Assembly (NCBI GenBank): GCA_016712345.1
Contig: JADJRH010000011.1
Span: 4,898,001-4,962,000, forward strand
DNA length: 64,000 nt
Source of the DNA: Polyangiaceae bacterium
Lineage (GTDB): Bacteria > Myxococcota_A > Polyangia > Polyangiales > Polyangiaceae
Direction of reading: 5' to 3'
In this document: positions 35,275-43,187 of the stretch, piece by piece
Numbering within the stretch: position 1 is the first letter of the stretch
Layout of the letters: every line of letters starts with the position of its first letter
The notes under the pieces: generated by a model
What the model was told of the DNA's origin: nothing
Database searches by the model: none
Seen by the model: the letters and a program-made list of their open reading frames with translations, nothing else
Program-made: the position numbers and the translations under genes

Positions 35275-36405
35275 ATGGCAGCGAAACAGGACGACGCGTT
35301 GATTGAGGTTCCGGAAGGTGGTTGGTTACCGTACGCTATACTCTTGCGGCTTCGAGATGCGGCCATCTCAGCCAATTTGGAACGTCAGGTTCTCCTGTTG
35401 GGTATACCCAGACCTCTGACCGCCGGAATCACTGTAGTGGGTAACCCACTCGGACAGCTCTTGAATGATCTCACGACGCTTAACGAGTTGCCAGCTTACA
35501 GAGCCGAAGACATTCCATTGATGTTGTGGCTGACGACAGCGGTTGCCAATTCCAAGTTCCGCAAGGAGAATCGAGAATTCCTCGCAGTCCAACAATCGCT
35601 CACCGAGCGGATTGAGCAAGCCGTTTTTGCCGGGCTTCTGCGCACCAAATCGATGTCGCCCGGCGAACGCTTGGACCTTGTACGAAACGTGAGGGCCTCC
35701 ACGGGGGAAGCGCAAATCCAAAAAGCGCTTGAAAAAGTTCACCTGGAAGGAGCACCACCCCAGGCGGTGAAGGCGTGGGCGGGCGCCATGAACGTCTCGC
35801 TTCGCCGAGTGTGCCTCTTACAAGGCAAGTTGGCGAGTGGGATGATTCAGGCGGTGGGAACGGGATGGCTCGTTGGACCTGACTTGGTGGTTACATGCGC
35901 GCACGTTCGCCGCGAGCTTTCTGCCTATGGGGAGGCGGAGGCGTTGTTTGACCTTTTCGATCATGGCGCACCCAAACATGAGCCACGCGAAAGTCGGCTC
36001 AAGTCGTTGAACCCTGTCGCCGAAGATACGGATCTCGACGTGACGGTGTTGAAACTCGCTGATGAACCGGGAAGCGATCTGCTCGATTCGCGCGGCACAA
36101 AGCGAGGTTGGTTTGAACCGCTTGCCCGCGATCCTGAGTTGGGCGAGCCAATGTTCATTTTGCAACATCCCGGCGGTGTACCTTTGAGCGTCGGCGCCGG
36201 CGCGGTGTCGCAGCTTGCGGCACCTAACGTGTTATACTCAACATCTACCGAAGGTGGCTCGTCAGGCTCGCCGTGTTTCGACATGCGCTGGAGCCTCGTG
36301 GCGATGCACACCGCATTCGATAACGCGCCCAACAATCGAGGTGTGTTGGCTAGCGCGTTTCTACCCTTCTTGCAAGAACAGGGGATCGCCGGAAAAAAAG
36401 CCTAG
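35275..36405 (+). CDS. EAD1-trypsin-like serine protease, orphan
   Basis: A 376-residue protein, ATG 35275 with GGAGG upstream. Residues 20-90 form an effector-associated-domain-1-like helical module (GNPLGQLLNDLTTLNELPAY). A helical spacer ends in QAVKAWAGAMNVSLRRVCLL. From residue 190 a trypsin-like domain follows: VGTGWLVGPDLVVTCAHVRR with His210, TDLDVTVLKL with Asp255 and EGGSSGSPCF with Ser330. It is a clear paralogue of the protein at 60835. In systems described by the Aravind group, EADs couple proteases to separate NTPase or MoxR-like sensors by homotypic contact, so its trigger may be encoded elsewhere, possibly the 56-63 kb locus. Confidence 0.8.
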   Translation: MAAKQDDALIEVPEGGWLPYAILLRLRDAAISANLERQVLLLGIPRPLTAGITVVGNPLGQLLNDLTTLNELPAYRAEDIPLMLWLTTAVANSKFRKENREFLAVQQSLTERIEQAVFAGLLRTKSMSPGERLDLVRNVRASTGEAQIQKALEKVHLEGAPPQAVKAWAGAMNVSLRRVCLLQGKLASGMIQAVGTGWLVGPDLVVTCAHVRRELSAYGEAEALFDLFDHGAPKHEPRESRLKSLNPVAEDTDLDVTVLKLADEPGSDLLDSRGTKRGWFEPLARDPELGEPMFILQHPGGVPLSVGAGAVSQLAAPNVLYSTSTEGGSSGSPCFDMRWSLVAMHTAFDNAPNNRGVLASAFLPFLQEQGIAGKKA

Positions 36406-36503
36406 AGGTTGATCCTGCGATCCCCGGCAAGTATCGCGATCGAGAGTCAACCGCCATCTCCGAGCGACAAGCAATCGAACGAGCCAACGCGGGCGGCGGT
36501 TCG

Positions 36504-37160
36504 ATGGACCATCCACATCCAAAGTCGCTCAACTTGCATGTTGCGCTGGCGATTGTGGGCGTGTGCATGCTGGCCATGGTGGTTGTTGTCGCCATTGTGG
36601 CGTTGCGAACGCCTTTAAATTCAGGCTCCGGCGGATCCATGTCCAGTTCGGGCCCGACAAGCCATACCACCGACACGACAACCACCGTTGATACGGGGTC
36701 GACGACGACTGGCGGTACGACTTCGACAACCACCGCCAGCACAACATCGACAACGACGCAGAGTCAGACGACAACGCCTCCAAGTCCAGCGGTCAGTAAA
36801 ACCTCAACGTCGACAACAAGCGCGCCTCCAGATCCGTGTGAAGACGAATGTACACAACATGGTAAGTGCCAATATCAAGGTGGCGTCTGCATTGCCATAC
36901 CACAGAGCTGCGCGAACTTGACATCCAAGAAAAATGGTAGGGTCTACTTTTCAGGTGGCCGTTGTATAGATGTCGGGCCTTGTTATGCGACTGCCGCCCC
37001 AAACTCGTCGCCTGCGGTGCAGTCCGACGTGAGCGACACCAACAAGGGGCGTGGATGCGAGTTGGCGAAGAAGAGTCATCTCGACTCCAAGGGCATCCCA
37101 GAGCAGCAATGGAGTCTCCGGTATGGAATTGTCTGCAACTGTCCAAGGGAGGAGCTGTGA
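36504..37160 (+). CDS. Membrane-anchored Thr-rich/Cys-rich surface protein
   Basis: A 218-residue protein. A short N-terminal stretch precedes one transmembrane helix (ALAIVGVCMLAMVVVVAIVA), so it is probably a signal anchor. Residues 40-110 are a Ser/Thr-rich low-complexity stalk (TDTTTTVDTGSTTTGGTT). The last 100 residues have about seven Cys (EDECTQHGKCQYQGGVCIAI, VGPCYATAA, IVCNCPREEL), suggesting a small disulfide domain. Function unknown. It lies 99 bp after the EAD1-trypsin gene and may be an unlinked passenger. Confidence 0.65.
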   Translation: MDHPHPKSLNLHVALAIVGVCMLAMVVVVAIVALRTPLNSGSGGSMSSSGPTSHTTDTTTTVDTGSTTTGGTTSTTTASTTSTTTQSQTTTPPSPAVSKTSTSTTSAPPDPCEDECTQHGKCQYQGGVCIAIPQSCANLTSKKNGRVYFSGGRCIDVGPCYATAAPNSSPAVQSDVSDTNKGRGCELAKKSHLDSKGIPEQQWSLRYGIVCNCPREEL

Positions 37161-37188
37161 AAGCACTTCTCGGTTTTTCAGCCCAGCC

Positions 37189-37232
37189 GAACGGCAAGAT
37201 TGGCCGGCCGAACGGCAACCTTGCCGGTATCC
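37189..37232 (+). repeat. 44-bp dispersed stem-loop repeat, copy 1
   Basis: Starts GAACGGCAAGATTGGCCGGC and ends CAACCTTGCCGGTATCC. CGGCAAG near the 5' end pairs with CTTGCCG near the 3' end. Identical 44-bp copies are at 37641 and 38548, with a partial copy at 40648 and a related inverted pair at about 45083-45129. The copy here follows the end of the surface-protein gene. Confidence 0.8.
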
Positions 37233-37640
37233 AGATCTGACTCTACCCTTCTTGGGTAGTAGACTGATGTGAGCAACCCAGGAACGTCCTTACTCCGTGC
37301 AGATGAAAGCGGGATTTGCAAAAGCCAGCCGGTACTTCGGAGCAGCACACGCCGCCGAGCAACCGCTCGGAAAGCCGCAATACGGGCCGTATGGAACCCG
37401 AAAGGCGCAGCCCGCGGGCGCGCATTGATATTGAATTCCACTGGACGGGTCTACCCCCGCGGTCTTGGGGGCCGCAACAACACAATCGCCCTTCAGGTTG
37501 ACATACCCCTCGGGGCAGTCGGCAGGATCGGGACAAACACCGTTGTGGCGCGCGGCGGCCGCGCCCGCGGACCCGGGGAAACGAACGCGGCATCGCAGCA
37601 GATCGGGCGGCGAAACCAAACACGTAAGTCAAGTCGCTTG
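37233..37640. other. Stretch with only weak coding signal between repeat copies
   Basis: Between the first two 44-bp copies I see no confident gene. A minus-strand frame at 37290-37619 encodes a Cys-rich text (CPDPADCPEGYVNLKGDCV, then YQCAPAGCAFRVPYGPYCGF and GCSAACAAPKYRLAF) with no signal peptide. It may be a gene fragment or a small Cys-rich protein. Confidence 0.4.
37290..37619 (-). CDS. Possible Cys-rich protein or fragment
   Basis: A 109-residue frame. After about 28 arginine-rich, poorly plausible residues the text becomes Cys-rich (GVCPDPADCPEGYVNLKGDC, YQCAPAGCAFRVPYGPYCGF, GCSAACAAPKYRL). The Cys spacing is like that of secreted surface proteins elsewhere in the window, but the lack of a signal peptide and of a ribosome site suggests a truncated or frameshifted gene. 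Low confidence. Confidence 0.3.
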   Translation of the reverse strand: MVSPPDLLRCRVRFPGSAGAAAARHNGVCPDPADCPEGYVNLKGDCVVAAPKTAGVDPSSGIQYQCAPAGCAFRVPYGPYCGFPSGCSAACAAPKYRLAFANPAFICTE

Positions 37641-37684
37641 GAACGGCAAGATTGGCCGGCCGAACGGCAACCTTGCCGGTATCC
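37641..37684 (+). repeat. 44-bp dispersed stem-loop repeat, copy 2
   Basis: Identical to 37189-37232. The flanking 20 bp downstream, ending CTACCCTTCTTGG, is also nearly the same as in copy 1, so the repeated block is longer than 44 bp in these two copies. Confidence 0.8.
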
Positions 37685-37694
37685 CGATCTGAAT

Positions 37695-38498
37695 CTACCC
37701 TTCTTGGATGGGTAAGCGCACCCGAGCAAGGCTTTTTACAAAGTCTTCAAACGCGTCGACGGGCACCCCACCAAACGATACTTTGCCCCCCGCAAGTCGC
37801 ACGGTAACTCCCCGCCACTTGGTGGATTGCAACTCTTTGGTAATGGCTTTCACCACTGGAGACGCTTTTGCGGGTGCCTTGTCCTTTGTCCGCAGTAGGG
37901 CGCGTGTGGCCGCCTGAATCTGCTCTACCGGACACTTTTCGAGCGGAAGGGTGGTTGTCTTAGCGTCTTTCTCCACGGGAATGCGAAGCGCATCAAACGC
38001 CACCGGCAACCTACCCTGTACAGGTTGCCCGAGTTGAGCTTCAATAAAGCTGATGGCGGCGTCCAGTTTGCTGATGCCATATCGGTTTTCTTCAGCCGGT
38101 GATGCATACTTGGCAACACGAATGAGGCGGCGCGCGGTGCGCTCGTTTTCACCCACATGTGTTTCAAGAAAGGCTTTGATGGTGGCCATTCCGCCGGCCA
38201 AGTAGAGCGGAGGGTCGTGCTCGATAATGGCCCCGATGGCTTCCCACTGCCGATCGAATGCACCGGCTCCTTCTCGTTTGGCACCTTGCAACACTTCAAG
38301 CGCTTGTTGCCACTTTTTCTTGAGCGCTTTGTCCACAGTGAGTTCCACCTGAACCGGCGCCGCGAGCGCACCGGTGCGCGCCGGTTTTGGTTTGGTCGGC
38401 GCTTGTGTGGGTGCTTTGGCGGGAGCCTTGGTGGGCAGTTTGGGCGGAGCCTTCGTGGGCTTGCCGGCGGGTTTTGTGGAGGTGGTCGGCTTGGCCAT
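37695..38498 (-). CDS. Hypothetical protein with Lys/Pro/Ala-rich N-terminus
   Basis: The start is ATG 38498 (MAKPTTSTKPAGKPTKAPPK). The first 45 residues are an H1-histone-like KPAxAP stretch that may bind nucleic acid. The rest is mainly helical (VDKALKKKWQQALEVLQGAK, GGMATIKAFLETHVGENERT, GISKLDAAISFIEAQLGQPV) with a final strand pair (WRGVTVRLAGGKVSFGGVPV). I do not recognise a family. It resembles small nucleoid-associated or DNA-modification partner proteins of myxobacteria only by composition. It is convergent with the surface-protein gene across repeat DNA. Confidence 0.65.
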   Translation of the reverse strand: MAKPTTSTKPAGKPTKAPPKLPTKAPAKAPTQAPTKPKPARTGALAAPVQVELTVDKALKKKWQQALEVLQGAKREGAGAFDRQWEAIGAIIEHDPPLYLAGGMATIKAFLETHVGENERTARRLIRVAKYASPAEENRYGISKLDAAISFIEAQLGQPVQGRLPVAFDALRIPVEKDAKTTTLPLEKCPVEQIQAATRALLRTKDKAPAKASPVVKAITKELQSTKWRGVTVRLAGGKVSFGGVPVDAFEDFVKSLARVRLPIQEG

Positions 38499-38547
38499 GC
38501 GGCATGGTTCACAATTCGGGTGAACAATACAAGCGCTTTTCAATCCT

Positions 38548-38591
38548 GAACGGCAAGATTGGCCGGCCGAACGGCAACCTTGCCGGTATCC
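38548..38591 (+). repeat. 44-bp dispersed stem-loop repeat, copy 3
   Basis: Identical to 37189-37232. It lies in the divergent gap before the lipoprotein gene at 38669, so the repeat is found in divergent as well as terminal positions. Confidence 0.8.
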
Positions 38592-38668
38592 CCTCCACCA
38601 TCTACCCGTCGCCGCACCGCCAAAACTTGACACTTGGCGCCGACCTTGTTCTCCTGCATCGCAGTCCT

Positions 38669-39427
38669 ATGCCTCGACTGCACCATGCCATTGCCACTCT
38701 GACTCTACCCTTCCTCCTCGCCTTGTCGCTCGCGGGATGTGGCTCCAAAGAGCCGTCTGGCTCGCCGGCGACCACGGCCGCTCCGGGCGCCAAACCCGCG
38801 CCCACCGGGGTTTCCACAGGTGCCTCCCCGGGCGCATCGCCTGGGGCCAAGAGTTACCCGGCTCCCACCAACTTTGACCTGATACCGCTTGCCGTGGGTC
38901 AGTGGATTCGACTTCTGGTGAAGACTGCCGGTGAACCTCCCATGCCCACGGTGATAAAAATTGTGGGGAAAGAGGGCAACGCGTTTTGGTGTGAAATTGA
39001 GCAGGATGCGCCCAGCGGTAAAACCGTCCTTCAGTTTTTAATGGATGAAAGCGGTCGAAATGACTTTAAGTCAACCTCTATTAAAAGGCTTAAAATCAAG
39101 GCCGGCAACGGCGCCGTTCAAGAACTCAGCGGTGCGGCACTGGCAGCCTCGGGCGCACTGACAGACAAGTTTATACAGCTCATTGGCAAACCCAAAGTGG
39201 ACAATGCCCAGCGCGCGGATGCAACTGTCGCGGCCGGTGAATTTAAGGGATGTTACCTTCATGAGTACGACCAAAAAATTCTCGGCATCTCGATGAAAAT
39301 CAAGTCGTGGAATCATCCCGCTGTACCCATTAACGGGTTCGTGCGAAGTGAAGGTACGGCCAACGGAAAGCCAACAACAACAGAACTTGTCGAGATGCAT
39401 TTGGACGGCGCCAAAAGCGCTCTTTGA
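38669..39427 (+). CDS. Lipoprotein, family not recognised
   Basis: A 252-residue protein: MPRLHHAIATLTLPFLLALS then LAGCGSKEPSG gives a lipoprotein signal. A Pro/Ala/Gly-rich linker covers residues 25-65. The domain after it is beta-rich (DLIPLAVGQWIRLLVKTAGE, GNAFWCEIEQDAPSGKTVLQ, KGCYLHEYDQKILGISMKIK) and may be a lipocalin-like or immunoglobulin-like sheet. The last 35 bp, including the stop codon, are repeated 72 bp downstream. No function can be assigned. Confidence 0.7.
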   Translation: MPRLHHAIATLTLPFLLALSLAGCGSKEPSGSPATTAAPGAKPAPTGVSTGASPGASPGAKSYPAPTNFDLIPLAVGQWIRLLVKTAGEPPMPTVIKIVGKEGNAFWCEIEQDAPSGKTVLQFLMDESGRNDFKSTSIKRLKIKAGNGAVQELSGAALAASGALTDKFIQLIGKPKVDNAQRADATVAAGEFKGCYLHEYDQKILGISMKIKSWNHPAVPINGFVRSEGTANGKPTTTELVEMHLDGAKSAL

Positions 39428-39500
39428 CTGCCCCGTCGGGACAAGTCGAGTGCAAACCTTACCCCGATGCATTTGGACGGCGCCCAAAGCGCTCTTTGAC
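39394..39500 (+). repeat. Direct repeat of a gene 3' end
   Basis: The 35 bp at 39394-39428, which cover the last eleven codons and stop of the lipoprotein gene, recur at 39466-39500 with one mismatch (GCCAAAAG versus GCCCAAAG). The period is 72 bp. Confidence 0.75.
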
Positions 39501-39643
39501 GGGCCCCGCCCGCGGCGCGCGCAGCGCGACGCTTGGGAGGGGCGGGCGCGCGCAGGCGCTTGCGCCGAGCACGGCCGGGGTGGGCAGCTACTGCTCCAAA
39601 GTAGCCCTTGCCTTCGGGCCTAAGTTGACCCCATGGTGCCCTT

Positions 39644-40564
39644 ATGTCGCTCTACTCTCTCGTCAAAGGTCGCCGCGGAGAAAGCGGTTTTGGATACGCT
39701 TCCACCGCTGAAGAAGTCACAAACGGGCTTGATCTCAAGGGGAAAACCATTTTGATAACGGGGGTCAACTCGGGGCTCGGACAGGAGAGTGCGCGTGTGC
39801 TTTCCATGCGCGGCGCGCGGATTGTTGCGGCGGCGCGCAGTCGTGAAAAGGCGGCTGAGGCATGCCGGGGATTTTCGGGTGATTCCATTCCGGTTGCATG
39901 TGAGCTTTCAGATCCTGCATCGGTGCGCGCCTGCGTTGCCACCGTCAAAGAACTTGGAATCCCGCTCGACGTGCTGCTTTGCAACGCGGGAATTATGGCT
40001 CTACCCAATCGCGAACTTTGCCATGGTCAGGAAATGCAGTTTTTTACAAACCACGTGGGGCATTTTATACTCGTGACCGGCCTGCTCGATCAACTCTCGG
40101 ACACGGCGCGGGTGGTGATTTTGTCGAGCGGAGCGCACACCATGGCGCCGTCGGCGGGTATTCAGTTTGATGATCTGACATTCAACACGGGGTATAAACC
40201 CTGGGTGGCCTATGGTCAGTCGAAACTCGCCAATCTGCTTTTCGCGCGTTCGCTGGCTCGGCGATTTGCCGGCACAGGTCGCACCGCCAACGCGGTTCAC
40301 CCCGGGGTGATTGCCACCAACTTGGGTAGACACATGGGGCTTGTCGCTCGAATCGTGTCGCCCATTGCGTCGGCGGTTGCAATGAAAAACGTGCACGAAG
40401 GCGCGGCTACCCAGTGTTATGTGGCATCACACCCCTCGCTCGCGGGGGTAAGCGGTGAGTATTTTGCCGACTGCAATGTGGCTAAAAGCTCGCGCCATTC
40501 GCAGGACGCGGCAATGGGAGATCGCTTGTGGAAGGTGACCGAGGAGATTGTGGCAAAGCTATAA
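39644..40564 (+). CDS. Short-chain dehydrogenase/reductase
   Basis: A 306-residue protein with an extended N-terminus (about 30 residues) before the Rossmann fold. TILITGVNSGLGQESARVLS is the TGxxxGxG nucleotide site, LCNAGIMALP the NAG motif, LSSGAHTMAPSAG the catalytic Ser and YGQSKLANLLFARSL the YxxxK. The acidic end of the second beta strand is replaced (AAARSREKAAEA with Arg), which favours NADP(H). It resembles retinol dehydrogenase/WWOX-like SDRs. The substrate is unknown. Confidence 0.85.
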   Translation: MSLYSLVKGRRGESGFGYASTAEEVTNGLDLKGKTILITGVNSGLGQESARVLSMRGARIVAAARSREKAAEACRGFSGDSIPVACELSDPASVRACVATVKELGIPLDVLLCNAGIMALPNRELCHGQEMQFFTNHVGHFILVTGLLDQLSDTARVVILSSGAHTMAPSAGIQFDDLTFNTGYKPWVAYGQSKLANLLFARSLARRFAGTGRTANAVHPGVIATNLGRHMGLVARIVSPIASAVAMKNVHEGAATQCYVASHPSLAGVSGEYFADCNVAKSSRHSQDAAMGDRLWKVTEEIVAKL

Positions 40565-40600
40565 CTCAGGCTAAACGGGTATAGCGCGGCGCTCAGGGGG

Positions 40601-40621
40601 TTCACGCGCGTGAACGAACAG
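40601..40621. repeat. Palindrome of the TTCAC-N4-GTGAA family, copy 2
   Basis: TTCACGCGCGTGAA then CGAACAG, here in the convergent space after the SDR stop, next to a partial 44-bp repeat at 40648-40667. Confidence 0.6.
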
Positions 40622-40647
40622 CGTGGGTGGAAATGCGCGCGGTGCAC

Positions 40648-40667
40648 CGGCAACCTTGCCGGTATCC
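40648..40667 (+). repeat. Partial copy of the 44-bp repeat
   Basis: CGGCAACCTTGCCGGTATCC matches the last 20 bp of the complete copies at 37189, 37641 and 38548. Confidence 0.7.
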
Positions 40668-40674
40668 TTGTCTA

Positions 40675-41844
40675 TTATTGATTTTGCGGTGCGCACGCTG
40701 TGCAGTCGATGTCGCTGTCGTTCACCATGACAGCGGTGCGTTTGCACTTCCAGCGATCGGGCGAAACAAGGAATTTTTCGCACGAGCATTGCGACTCGTT
40801 TTGGAGGGTGTACTTGGGCCTGGGCGTGGGCCCGTTGGTGGTGTCGTTTGCGGGGCGCTCACACCAGATTCCGGGGACATCCCACTCGGCCTTTTCACAC
40901 TCTTCTTTCGCCTTTTGCTCCGAGACATCACTATACCCATAGGCCACGGCGACGCTGCTCATGGTTGCAGGCAATTTTACCTTTTGCCCACATGGCACTT
41001 TGAGAGTTGTCTGATAACAGGAAAAACACTCCACCGCCGACCCAACAGGAATCTCCCCTTCTTTGAAGCAGTCCCAACGGTCTATCAGGTTTTTGCAGGT
41101 GCACTCTTTTGTGACGAAGGTGTCAGGACCAAAATACATGTTGCAATGAGGATACGGGGTGGTTGGACAAGAAGCCGCCACCGTACACTCAAACCCGCTG
41201 ACTCCCGCCCACCAGGGCTCCGCCTCGCACTTGGCCTTTGCCTGCGCTTCAGTTGCGCCTTGGGCCGAGGCATAAAGCGTTCTCTTGTCGCCCTGTTTGA
41301 CCACCTTCATTCCGCCACAAGGTACTTGCACACGCGCCGGTGGCTGCCCTGCTCCGCCGGCCCCACTCGTTGCACCGCCGGCCCCACTCGTTGCTCCACC
41401 GGCCCCACTCGCAGTGGATGCCTCGCTGTCTCCGCCAGCTCCAACCATCCCTCCGACTCCAACCATCCCCCCTCCAACTCCGGCCGCGAAACCTCCGACT
41501 CCAACCATCCCTCCTCCAGATCCGGCCGCCAAACCGCCGACTCCGGCCACTGCACCCCCTACCCCTGCCGTTGTACTACCTACCCCTGCCGTTGCACCCC
41601 CTACCCCTGCCATTGCACCCCCTACCCCTGCCGTTGCACCCCCTACCCCTGCCGTTGCACCCCCTACCCCTGCCGTTGCACCACCCACTGACGCTGCACT
41701 TCCTCCGCCAATCCCGCCCGACGGAGTGGACATGACCTTTTTCTCAGGCGCGCCAAACTCTTCTTTTTCACCGCTCACCCCACACCCTACAGCAAAAGCC
41801 GAAGCCAAAACGACGCTCCCCAAAACCTTGACCACATTGTTCAT
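40675..41844 (-). CDS. Lipoprotein with Gly-rich heptad repeats and Cys-rich domain
   Basis: The start is ATG 41844 (MNNVVKVLGSVVLASAFAVG, lipobox VGCGVS). Residues 50-160 form a tandem GVGGATA-like heptad run, encoded by 21-bp DNA repeats (at about 41560-41690). The C-terminal half has about 20 Cys in several subdomains (VQVPCGGMKVVKQGDKRTLY, CKNLIDRWDCFKEGEIPVGS, CSCEKFLVSPDRWKC). The run probably makes a flexible surface stalk and the Cys domains are displayed. No homologue is recognised. The repeat number is a likely source of strain variation. Confidence 0.75.
   Translation of the reverse strand: MNNVVKVLGSVVLASAFAVGCGVSGEKEEFGAPEKKVMSTPSGGIGGGSAASVGGATAGVGGATAGVGGATAGVGGAMAGVGGATAGVGSTTAGVGGAVAGVGGLAAGSGGGMVGVGGFAAGVGGGMVGVGGMVGAGGDSEASTASGAGGATSGAGGATSGAGGAGQPPARVQVPCGGMKVVKQGDKRTLYASAQGATEAQAKAKCEAEPWWAGVSGFECTVAASCPTTPYPHCNMYFGPDTFVTKECTCKNLIDRWDCFKEGEIPVGSAVECFSCYQTTLKVPCGQKVKLPATMSSVAVAYGYSDVSEQKAKEECEKAEWDVPGIWCERPANDTTNGPTPRPKYTLQNESQCSCEKFLVSPDRWKCKRTAVMVNDSDIDCTACAPQNQ
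41560..41690 (-). repeat. 21-bp tandem repeats inside the Gly-rich lipoprotein gene
   Basis: About six near-identical copies of a 21-bp unit encode the GVGGATA heptad of the lipoprotein linker. It is coding and in phase, not a CRISPR array. Confidence 0.8.
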
Positions 41845-41979
41845 GTGGCCCTTGGTTGCGGCTCCGGCAAAAATATTCGTACCGACCTCTTCCTTTTCAA
41901 GCCGAAAACGGCTTCGCCTTCGCAACGGTGCCCTTTGACCCGCGAGACATCGCGCTCAGGTCAGTTTATACTGAACGCC

Positions 41980-42456
41980 ATGAACCAACCCACGCCCTTC
42001 AATATCTGTCAACTCGGCGCAAACGACCTGAATCTCATGGAAGGATTGGTGACCATGTTCGGTCAAGCGTTTGACGACCTGGAAACCTATACTGGCAAGC
42101 GGCCATCCGCTGAGTACACAACGCGCCTGCTTGGGCGTGACACATTCATCGCGCTGGCGGCGCTGATCGATGGTGAGGTGGTGGGCGGCCTGGCGGCGTA
42201 TGAACTGCACAAGTTTGAGCAGGAGCGAAGCGAAATCTACCTATATGATCTTGCCGTTTCGGCCGAACATCGCAGACGGGGTATTGCGACGGCGCTCATT
42301 GAAAAACTCCGAGAAATAGCGGCCCAACGCGGCGCTTGGGTGATCTTTGTACAGGCCGATACAGACGAAGACGACAAGCCCGCGCAGGCGCTCTACTCGC
42401 GGCTCGGCGAGCGCGAAGAGGTGCTGCACTTTGACATTCCCGTTGGGGAAAAATAG
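41980..42456 (+). CDS. AAC(3)-I-family aminoglycoside 3-N-acetyltransferase-like protein
   Basis: The start is ATG 41980, 158 residues. QLGANDLNLMEGLVTMFGQA begins the GNAT core. YEL-rich strands (FIALAALIDGEVVGGLAAYE) are followed by the acetyl-CoA site LYDLAVSAEHRRRGIATALI (motif A, with RRRGIA). Then come WVIFVQADTDEDDKPAQALY and REEVLHFDIPV. The order and length match AAC(3)-I enzymes (AacC1-like), which use acetyl-CoA to modify gentamicin-type aminoglycosides. It is chromosomal here, with no integron features around it, so an ancestral housekeeping or environmental resistance gene is likely. Substrate is untested. Confidence 0.8.
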   Translation: MNQPTPFNICQLGANDLNLMEGLVTMFGQAFDDLETYTGKRPSAEYTTRLLGRDTFIALAALIDGEVVGGLAAYELHKFEQERSEIYLYDLAVSAEHRRRGIATALIEKLREIAAQRGAWVIFVQADTDEDDKPAQALYSRLGEREEVLHFDIPVGEK

Positions 42457-42475
42457 CGTACACAAGCGTTTGTTT
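42456..42475 (+). repeat. 20-bp dispersed repeat, copy 2
   Basis: Identical to 30011-30030; it begins in the last base of the AAC(3)-I stop codon. Confidence 0.6.
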
Positions 42476-42627
42476 ATAACGGTAAACCACATGACCATGC
42501 GGTGCCTCGCTCCGCTTTGGAACAACTTTGTGCTTGGCCCGCGCCCTCGAACGCTGTTACAGGTGCCGGATGAACGTACGGATCCAATCCCTCCCTTCTG
42601 ACCGGAACTGAGTATAGGAGTCGCTGC

Positions 42628-43128
42628 ATGAAACAGATTGTTGTTCCGGGTGTGGTGCTTGGCGCCTTGGTTGCCGCGTGGACGTTCGTCATGGGTCTGA
42701 CGGGTTGGTACAAAGACCCGGCGCTGCTCAATTTGTTTTGGATGGTCACTGTGATTGAAATCGCGGTGCTCGTCTGGGCGCTGCGAAAAACGGCGCAGGA
42801 CGGTCGCGGTTATGGCCGTCAGGTGTTTGCAGGAACGGCGATTGCGGCGATCTCCATGCCGATCATTTTCGGCGGATCGCTCTTGTTCACGACGGTCGCG
42901 TTTCCCCGATACTTTGAGGAAGTGCGTCAGGTTCATGAGCAGATGTTGCGAGCGCAGGGCCTACCCGCCGACAAAATCGCTGAGGCGCTTGAAGAGGCGA
43001 AGAAGTCACAAACGCCTATGATTTCAGCCCTGTCGGGCGCCATTGGGACACTCGTAACGGGTCTCGTGGCTTCTGCGGTGATCGCGATATTTGTGCGAAC
43101 AAAACCCGGCACGACCAAACCTACCTGA
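42628..43128 (+). CDS. DUF4199-like membrane protein
   Basis: A 166-residue protein with about four transmembrane helices: VVLGALVAAWTFVMGLTGWY, LFWMVTVIEIAVLVWALRKT, AGTAIAAISMPIIFGGSLLF and IGTLVTGLVASAVIAIFVRT. A cytoplasmic or periplasmic helix with charged residues (FEEVRQVHEQMLRAQGLPAD) lies between TM3 and TM4. This is the DUF4199 pattern. Function unknown. The next gene (PP2C) follows after 60 bp. Confidence 0.75.
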   Translation: MKQIVVPGVVLGALVAAWTFVMGLTGWYKDPALLNLFWMVTVIEIAVLVWALRKTAQDGRGYGRQVFAGTAIAAISMPIIFGGSLLFTTVAFPRYFEEVRQVHEQMLRAQGLPADKIAEALEEAKKSQTPMISALSGAIGTLVTGLVASAVIAIFVRTKPGTTKPT

Positions 43129-43187
43129 CATGTTTGTTGAGCAAAATTTCAACTGGCGGCTGGTGCGATCGTGCACACCATCAACCG

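Noticed and set aside
40601..40621. TTCAC palindrome as a LexA/SOS box.
   Set aside because: The consensus differs from known LexA boxes and no SOS gene is adjacent; left as an undefined family.
41560..41690. Regular 21-bp repeats that might be a CRISPR array.
   Set aside because: The units abut with no spacers and read in frame as Gly-rich heptads of a lipoprotein linker.
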